Source: Paracyclopina nana (taxonomy: Eukaryota > Arthropoda > Copepoda > Cyclopoida > Cyclopettidae). From it: 64,000 nt of DNA. Below are positions 58,676 to 64,000 of the stretch, in pieces. The notes below the pieces were generated by a model. That model did not search any database. It had not been told where the DNA came from and saw only the letters and a program-made list of their open reading frames with translations. Both the position numbers and the translations under genes were made by a program. The stretch spans positions 6,904,501 through 6,968,500 of the forward strand of contig JAGUCH010000007.1 in assembly GCA_019096065.1 (NCBI GenBank), written 5' to 3'. The number at the start of each line of letters is the position of its first letter. The stretch's first letter is position 1.

Positions 58676-59358
58676 GTGTAGGGCAATGGAGCCTAGCCCT
58701 TGCAACAGTCATGTTCAGCCCTCGGTTTTCAAACAACCTCTCGGTTGAAGAAAGGCGAATTCATATTCTCAAAGAGTATGCCCCTAGTGCAAATAAGATG
58801 GCTGAGGAATTTGACATCATTATGCCATCAGGCATACTCTCTGTGGGTGAGCTCAAGCAATCTGTAACGTCGCAAAGCAATTATAGAGTCAAGTTGGACT
58901 TGGAGCCCATCCACCAGTGCGTCATTTTCCACCCACCAGAGAGCAATGCAAGGCTTACCCTCTCTATGAGCGCAAAATTGGCCCAGTTTTTGGGTGCCCA
59001 AATTCAAAAAGAGCAAATGAGCGCTAAATATCATGGCCACAAGATTGAATTTCCTCGGCCTGTTCAGCGAAGCAGTATTTCGCCCAATTGCATAGTTGTG
59101 TCTTGCAATGCTGTCCCAATTCAACCCATTGGAAAGCTTACGCTCCCAGCGCTTGGAATTGTACCAATTGAAACAACTAATTTAGAGGGTTTCATTTCAT
59201 ATGAGCCACCATCGCATCACTTTTTACCCATCTTAGTTTCAAGCGTAAGAAGAATTGAGTTTGAGCTCAGAACTCTGGAAGGCGCGCTCGTAAACTTTGA
59301 TGAGGAGCATCCTGAAGAAGAAGTAGTGCTCAATCTAATTTTCAAGAGGAGTCATTAG
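58583..59358 (+). pseudogene. Polinton structural protein gene 2, frameshift at a CT microsatellite
   Basis: A plausible start is ATG 58583, in the frame of the upstream gene. After a (CT)n run at about 58648-58660, coding continues in another frame to TAG at 59356-59358. The long frame has only a TTG near its beginning. The main part shows GQWSLALATVMFSP, SMSAKLAQFLGAQ, PALGIVPIE and a terminal IEFELRTLEGALVNF...VVLNLIF, resembling a conserved Polinton protein whose C-terminus reads as jelly-roll strands. Length about 258 aa. The repeat slippage could be real, polymorphic or an assembly error. AATAAA at 59400-59405 and 59422-59427 follow. Confidence 0.5.
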
Positions 59359-59399
59359 TTATGTGAACTTGGAATTTTTTTATTATGATCTGAGATTGA

Positions 59400-59427
59400 A
59401 ATAAAAACCAAAAAAAAACCGAATAAA
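59400..59427 (+). terminator. Poly(A) signals after the plus-strand cluster
   Basis: Two AATAAA hexamers at 59400-59405 and 59422-59427 follow the last plus-strand gene, in the gap before the convergent polymerase gene. Confidence 0.6.
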
Positions 59428-59482
59428 AAAAATGGGTTGTTGTAGTAAATAAGCACGACAATAAGAAAGGGAAAAAAAGTCC

Positions 59483-62400
59483 TCATTCATTATTTGCATT
59501 CATCCACTCCCTCAGCATGGTTTCTTGCTCCACTCGGGATAGCCCCAAACATCTTCTGCATTTGCCCTTGAAAATGACAATTTCAGGTGAGCCAAGCGGA
59601 CAACTGTGGTTGGAACAATCAAACCAATGACGCTTGAGGTCAGTGATGGTGAGGCATTTTTTTTTGAATCCATATGTCCCAAGCAAAAAAGTTTTCATGC
59701 GAATGCCGTAAAAAGTGGCGTATTTTCTCTTTTTTTCAATGTAGGTTTGAAAGTAGTCCTCGAATGTAAACTCTTTTTCTACTAGTCTTGAGGGGACACC
59801 TTTGCACCGCTTGTGCACCAAAGTTGCACCTTGCTTTGCTATCTTGAGCGCATAAGACTTGGGTCGAAGTGCAACACACTCCAAAATTTCTTCGTCACCA
59901 TTCACTTCAAGCTTCCAAAGATGCGGGTGATTTTTACGTGAATCATCATGCATTTCATGCTCTCTTGGAAAGTTTGAAGTATCTAAGAGATGCTTGAGAC
60001 GGTGCAAATCTTTATCGGCATTCTTCTTGTCCACTTTGATGATGTATGAATCTGTGTCATGGTACTGAACTGAGAGACTGTCTGGCCAAACAGCGGCAAA
60101 TTCAAAGTACAAATCATTATAAACTTTGTTTTTGGCCAACTCGAGAATGGCAAAAGCAAGGTAAATTGGCTTATTCAGGCGAACACGCTTTGGTTGCATG
60201 TAAACAAATGTCAATCCTGAGCCCAGCTCTTTGAACCCCTTGAAGTTTGATGAGTTAACCCACTTTTGGATGTCAACGGGTCTTTTAGAAACTTTCAGCT
60301 CAATGTAGCTCCGTACCTGCTCATTAGTTTTTCCATAAATGGAGTTGGGGATAGACTTCAGCATGTTGCCTTCAAACTTTGTCTTTGCCCTGGCTCTGCG
60401 TTTAAGAAAATCCATCATAAAGTCTTGGCCAAAGGGGCGCTGATCAAATTCCAAAATTGAGTGGATTTTGTCCAATCGCATGCCTATCCTAAGATAAGTT
60501 TGCAGCGTTGCCAAGTGGGTCATGTAATTCTTGCGTGGAAAATATGTTGCTGTGAGCAGTTTTTGTTGAAACTTATCCCGTCCCTCAATGTCCTTCATGA
60601 GGCGCCTAGTGAAGGTGGATACCATGTCTTGATCTACAGTCAGTGATTCAGGGCAGAGTGGAAAGTCACTTGTCTTCAAACAGATACTTGCGGGGTAGTG
60701 CAAGTCAACAAGAACAAAGTACCCTTTCCCCTCTGCCAAGGGGTTGATATCCATCAGGGGGAAATGCTCCACCTCTGCCGGTGAGAGCCACCGAAAACCA
60801 CCAACTGGCAAGCTTAGCATAAAGCAAGAGCAATAAAGGCTATTTGCATCAATGTAATACACTGAGGCATCATCGGTTTTAGTGGTGTGATGCATGGAGG
60901 CAGAGCATAGCCCTCCTCTGATTTGGGACTCAAACAGCTTGTAAGTGTCCAAATCGGTCAACAGTTCTAGCTCAACCTTGGTGAGCTTGAGAAATGAATC
61001 AAACCCCATCGATGGAAGAGTCATGTACCTCAGACTTTCAAGGCCCAGCGTCTCCATCATTTGCGATCGGTACACTTGCATGACCTCTGCCAATAGCAGG
61101 GTATCCAGATGCATGTACACCACCATGTAGTCTAGCATGGTCTGACATTCCAGCATTCTAAAGAGTTCCTTGCCTTTAGCATGTTCCTCTTTGGTAGCTG
61201 AGAAGTCTTGAATCAAGTCGCTGTAAAAGTGATCCCGAGCGGGAAACTCATGCCATACCTTGAGAGACTCAACACTGGTCACCAACTGGTAGGGAAACGG
61301 TGCTTTAGTCAAAAGTTTTTCTTTTCGACTCAAATCAAAGGTTCCTTGCTTGTTCTTGCAAAGATCCGATTGGGCAAGAATCGGATATTTGTGGTTGCTG
61401 GCTTCCAGTGTCTTGGCTAAAGTGGCTAGGCTTGAGTTCAAATGATGCATACTGTCAATGCAAATGAAGCTGTTGAACTGCAGGCACCTCAGCTTTTCCA
61501 TGTTTTTTGGCAAAGCTTTGATGCTTCGAACGTGGTTATTTTCAATGCCTTTCAGAATGAAGGAAACATCATAGTGAAAAAGGTTGTGCATGACCACCAC
61601 AATTTTCTGAGCTGAATCAGCCGCTTTCATGTTGCAAACATGGTGAGCGGCACCAATAAAAGCCCCAGAATTGTGGTTATGATGGGCCACAATGCGCTGG
61701 TATCCATCAGGGAGTTGATGCTGGGAACCATACCTCACGTCATAAACAGGATCAAAAGGCTCCAGACACAAGCAGCATCTTGGAGCGTCAAAAAAGCTAT
61801 CCCATTCCCTGGCTCCCAAGGCAGCTGGGACAGAGGCCGAAATTTTTTTCAGCAGCAAAGGCTCCAGGTCCAGCAAGGCTCGGACAAATTTGGTGCCAGC
61901 ACATCGAGCATCGCAAGTATCCCAAGCTTCATGAAGAAGGCGGCTTTCATGGTCAACAACCACAAATGAATATGAAATGGCTTCATGAGAGTGAGTTTGC
62001 TCCGTGTATGGTGAATCCGAGTGTGAGTTGCATTTGCATTTTGCACCTATAGCAGTTTTTTCCAGGACGCACTTTTGGCAGGGCTGTTGCGTTGGCAAAA
62101 GAGCAGACTCAAAGTCACCATAGATGACAATTGGAGCTTGTATTTGACGATTTGTATTCTTAAATTGTAGAATGGGAGGCAAACCGTCATCAGTTCTTCG
62201 TGGCATGATTTCCTCGGGACCAAAAACAGGAAACGTGCCATCGATGTAATGGGAAAACACGCAACACTTGCTTTGATGCTCTTCCAGTTTGGTAAATGAA
62301 TAAAAGGTGTTTAAGCATCTTTCGCAAAATTTGCGACGTGTGTTCCTTGATTCCTGAGCTCCATGCTTGTAGGGAGCTAAAAACTTGTTGATGTTTTCAA

Positions 62401-62734
62401 TGAGCAAGTATCTCCATTGTGTTTCGCCATCTGCTGATGGAATTCTCAAGAGGGGAACCAAGTACTTAGGCCTGTAGTTTTCAGGGGCTTGCAATGCTGT
62501 AACAATTGGCTGAACGCTGTTGTCATTTTCCAAGGAGAAGAGATGGATTGCAAAATTAAAGGTTCTTCCGTTTTGATGAACAAATTTTTCCACAAACTCA
62601 ATTTCATCCTCGGTGAAAGGAGGTTGATTAAAATCTTGGGGTGAGCAATCAATAGCGTGTGCCAGAGCGTAGTAAAAAGAGGCGCGCTCATTGACGTCAA
62701 AATGTCTCAAGTGTTGCACTCTAGGAATGCTCAT
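59483..62734 (-). CDS. polB: Protein-primed family B DNA polymerase of the Polinton
   Basis: A 1083-aa protein from the first ATG at 62734; the frame extends nine codons further 5' only through a TTG. A zinc-finger-like CERCL...H-x4-CC lies at about 137-157. The 3'-5' exonuclease motifs are ExoI YGDFES (205-210) and an ExoII-like HNLFHYDVSFIL (about 383-394). An H-N-H-like CCLCLEPF...AHHNHNSGAF...HHVCN cluster precedes ExoII. Polymerase motifs are A (DANSLY, D about 627), B (KSIPNSIYGKTN, about 790-801) and C (HDTDSY, about 891-896). The gene is intact and replicates the element using a terminal protein primer, as known for Polintons. It is convergent with the structural genes, and TTTCTCAG lies upstream at 62791-62798. 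Confidence 0.93.
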   Translation of the reverse strand: MSIPRVQHLRHFDVNERASFYYALAHAIDCSPQDFNQPPFTEDEIEFVEKFVHQNGRTFNFAIHLFSLENDNSVQPIVTALQAPENYRPKYLVPLLRIPSADGETQWRYLLIENINKFLAPYKHGAQESRNTRRKFCERCLNTFYSFTKLEEHQSKCCVFSHYIDGTFPVFGPEEIMPRRTDDGLPPILQFKNTNRQIQAPIVIYGDFESALLPTQQPCQKCVLEKTAIGAKCKCNSHSDSPYTEQTHSHEAISYSFVVVDHESRLLHEAWDTCDARCAGTKFVRALLDLEPLLLKKISASVPAALGAREWDSFFDAPRCCLCLEPFDPVYDVRYGSQHQLPDGYQRIVAHHNHNSGAFIGAAHHVCNMKAADSAQKIVVVMHNLFHYDVSFILKGIENNHVRSIKALPKNMEKLRCLQFNSFICIDSMHHLNSSLATLAKTLEASNHKYPILAQSDLCKNKQGTFDLSRKEKLLTKAPFPYQLVTSVESLKVWHEFPARDHFYSDLIQDFSATKEEHAKGKELFRMLECQTMLDYMVVYMHLDTLLLAEVMQVYRSQMMETLGLESLRYMTLPSMGFDSFLKLTKVELELLTDLDTYKLFESQIRGGLCSASMHHTTKTDDASVYYIDANSLYCSCFMLSLPVGGFRWLSPAEVEHFPLMDINPLAEGKGYFVLVDLHYPASICLKTSDFPLCPESLTVDQDMVSTFTRRLMKDIEGRDKFQQKLLTATYFPRKNYMTHLATLQTYLRIGMRLDKIHSILEFDQRPFGQDFMMDFLKRRARAKTKFEGNMLKSIPNSIYGKTNEQVRSYIELKVSKRPVDIQKWVNSSNFKGFKELGSGLTFVYMQPKRVRLNKPIYLAFAILELAKNKVYNDLYFEFAAVWPDSLSVQYHDTDSYIIKVDKKNADKDLHRLKHLLDTSNFPREHEMHDDSRKNHPHLWKLEVNGDEEILECVALRPKSYALKIAKQGATLVHKRCKGVPSRLVEKEFTFEDYFQTYIEKKRKYATFYGIRMKTFLLGTYGFKKKCLTITDLKRHWFDCSNHSCPLGSPEIVIFKGKCRRCLGLSRVEQETMLREWMNANNE

Positions 62735-62790
62735 GGCGACTAAAGAACATGAGTGAGTCAACTGTGGGAATTCTATGCACGGGAGAAAGA

Positions 62791-62800
62791 CTGAGAAAGC
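62791..62800 (-). promoter_or_regulatory. GCTTTCTCAG motif upstream of polB
   Basis: Minus-strand GCTTTCTCAG ends 56 bp upstream of the polB ATG. The identical decamer occurs at 50884-50893 upstream of IAP copy 1, and GCTTTCTCAT at 51698-51707 upstream of IAP copy 2. It could be an initiator (the TCAG core resembles the arthropod Inr) or an element-specific site. Confidence 0.45.
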
Positions 62801-62830
62801 CTACCTGTCCCGCAAAACAGACATGTCTAA

Positions 62831-63003
62831 ATGAAGAGTAATTTGACCGAGAAGTGGAATGTGCTTTTATTTACGTGTGATGAATAAATCATTATGCACC
62901 ATGATTGGTGGACTAGTTGATATGGACTAGTGGAGGTATTGGGAAAAAAAAATGGTATCAGAAAATAATATGAGATCATGGGACACGCATGCAATAAAAA
63001 AAG
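62831..63003. other. Short gap between polB and the unknown gene
   Basis: AT-rich, with an inverted GGACTAGTTGATATGGACTA-type repeat near 62910-62932. This is where a right terminal repeat of the Polinton might lie, but no match to the left side was seen. Confidence 0.35.
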
Positions 63004-63672
63004 CTATTCAATCAACTCATTGAAACCTTCATCCTCATCAGCCACTTCTCTAATGCGAACCCCGATGTCAATGCGTACGCTCTTTGCCCCCTCGATTTGA
63101 CCACTAGGAATTAGAGCCTCCAGCTTGGTCACAGTTTCTTGCGCAGTGCGCATGTTCCTCGTAATGAGTCTCGAGGTGCGCTTGAGTGCATCATCATCCA
63201 ATGTGCCGAAGCAAAAGATTGCTTCAATGGCAATGTTGACAATCTTGAGTGGCATTGCTGACACCCTCGCGAATGCAAAAGGCGACAGCATGGTGCGTCT
63301 TTGAATGTGCGCCTCAACATGAGAGACATAGGGTGAGGTCATCATGCTGGAGGGATCATGAAGTGCCATAAAATCCTTGACAATCCTCTTCATTGCATGG
63401 ATGTGAGCTTTGAGCTCATAACATTGAAAGATGCCACGATGTATTGCCTAGAGTAAAAAAAAAATGCATGTAAGCTGAAGCTACCTATATCACACCTGAC
63501 TGCATTCAAAACCATCAAGCCCCTCAAGGCCGGTGAGAGCAATGGTACCCGATTCAGCGCTGTCCTTTGCTGCTTGGAGATGGAATTCAATGCACCAAAA
63601 GAAGCGATCGACATCCACTGGGCGGAGCACACCAAATTGAATCTCCATGTTCATGTTGTCGTCAAACAAAAT
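63004..63672 (-). CDS. 3' exons of an unrecognised spliced gene
   Basis: Two exons are clear: 63672-63496 (acceptor GTTACAG, donor GTCAG|GTGTG) and 63447-63004 (acceptor ACTCTAG, stop TAG). They are joined over a 48-nt intron in phase 0. A further upstream exon, 64000-63896 (donor TTG|GTGTAT), is possible and in phase, giving about 241 aa so far. The product has a hydrophobic/aromatic N-part (VDVDRFFWCIEFHL), a central SPYVSHVEAHI and ARVSAMPLKIVNI segment, and an acidic C-terminus. I recognise no family. The splicing sets it apart from the intronless Polinton genes, so it is probably host or from another inserted sequence. Incomplete at the window edge. Confidence 0.55.
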
Positions 63673-64000
63673 CTGTAACAAAAAACCAGTGTCGGTGAGA
63701 AAAAAGAGTGTTTTGTGTGCTGGGAGGGGTGCAAAATGGGGCAAGAACCATACTTTAATTCTTTATGCATTTTTTTTGTCAGTTTTATGCCTTTTTTTTT
63801 TTCCCTTTTGCCTCAGAGGATAATTTTTTTCACTTTTAATGTTTTTTTTGGTCTTTTTTTCATCACTTTTTTCTCCCTTGTGGGAGCACATACACCAATG
63901 ATGGCCAAATGTCCAGCACAATTTTTATGATGCCAAGATTGCACCAACCGCTCCCTTCCAACGACTCGAGGCTGTCAGCTCTTGCTTTAGCCTCTGAGAC

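Larger units (their letters stand above)
50820..62830. mobile_element. Maverick/Polinton-type virus-like transposon (boundaries approximate)
   Basis: The interval carries the Polinton signature set: protein-primed DNA polymerase B, retrovirus-like integrase, packaging ATPase and capsid-type proteins. The genes are intronless and tightly spaced, in contrast to the flanking spliced genes. There is also a C2H2 protein, a Lys/Arg-rich small protein, TBP-like and TFIIB-like proteins and two BIR-RING genes. No adenain-type protease was recognised. Terminal inverted repeats and the 6-bp target duplication were not found, so the ends are drawn around the outermost element-like genes. Frameshifts in the ATPase and structural genes suggest that this copy is no longer intact. 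Confidence 0.88.

Noticed and set aside
63673-63744. 5' extension of the exon at 63672
   Set aside because: It begins with TTG and crosses a good TTACAG acceptor, so it is intron sequence.

Overview
The window looks like AT-rich nuclear DNA from an arthropod, with a crustacean-like feel. The evidence is spliced genes with GT-AG introns, a CBM14 peritrophin-type protein with a Thr-rich linker, dense miniature inverted-repeat and foldback elements, and a Maverick/Polinton virus-like transposon. The species cannot be fixed from the sequence alone.

Layout. (1) About 0.3-34.5 kb, minus strand: one long gene whose exons rebuild a SAND plus SAM protein resembling SAMD11. Eight exons are well supported and a ninth (5') is a candidate; splice phases agree throughout, giving about 668 aa. 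Its 9.6 kb and 18.7 kb introns are full of repeats: foldbacks, a 111-bp satellite, a hAT-like composite element, inverted-unit arrays, a CTTTCAGT minisatellite and many MITEs. (2) 34.5-39.5 kb: intergenic, nothing convincing coded. (3) 39.56-40.65 kb, minus: secreted two-domain chitin-binding protein with Thr-rich blocks. (4) 41.25-48.09 kb, minus: an eight-exon rhodopsin-family GPCR of 361 aa, FMRFamide-receptor-like. (5) 48.1-50.8 kb: intergenic with one MITE. (6) About 50.8-62.8 kb: a gene-dense, apparently intronless Polinton. (7) 63.0-64.0 kb, minus: the 3' end of an unrecognised spliced gene that runs off the window.

The Polinton. Two tandem BIR-RING inhibitor-of-apoptosis genes (+) lie at the left. 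Next is a minus-strand packaging/capsid cluster: capsid-like protein, FtsK/HerA-type ATPase with a frameshift, a Lys/Arg-rich small protein and a C2H2 zinc-finger protein. A 99-bp divergent promoter separates it from a plus-strand cluster of a TBP-like protein, a TFIIB-like protein, an integrase and two frameshifted structural genes. A protein-primed family B DNA polymerase lies on the minus strand at the right. No adenain-like protease was recognised, and neither terminal inverted repeat was found.

The standout observation is a TBP homologue overlapping a TFIIB homologue immediately upstream of the integrase, together with a recurrent TTCTCAG-like motif 56-85 bp upstream of several element genes. 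This suggests an element that carries its own transcription-initiation factors alongside paired anti-apoptotic genes. At least three frameshifts suggest that this copy is decaying, unless they are sequencing errors.
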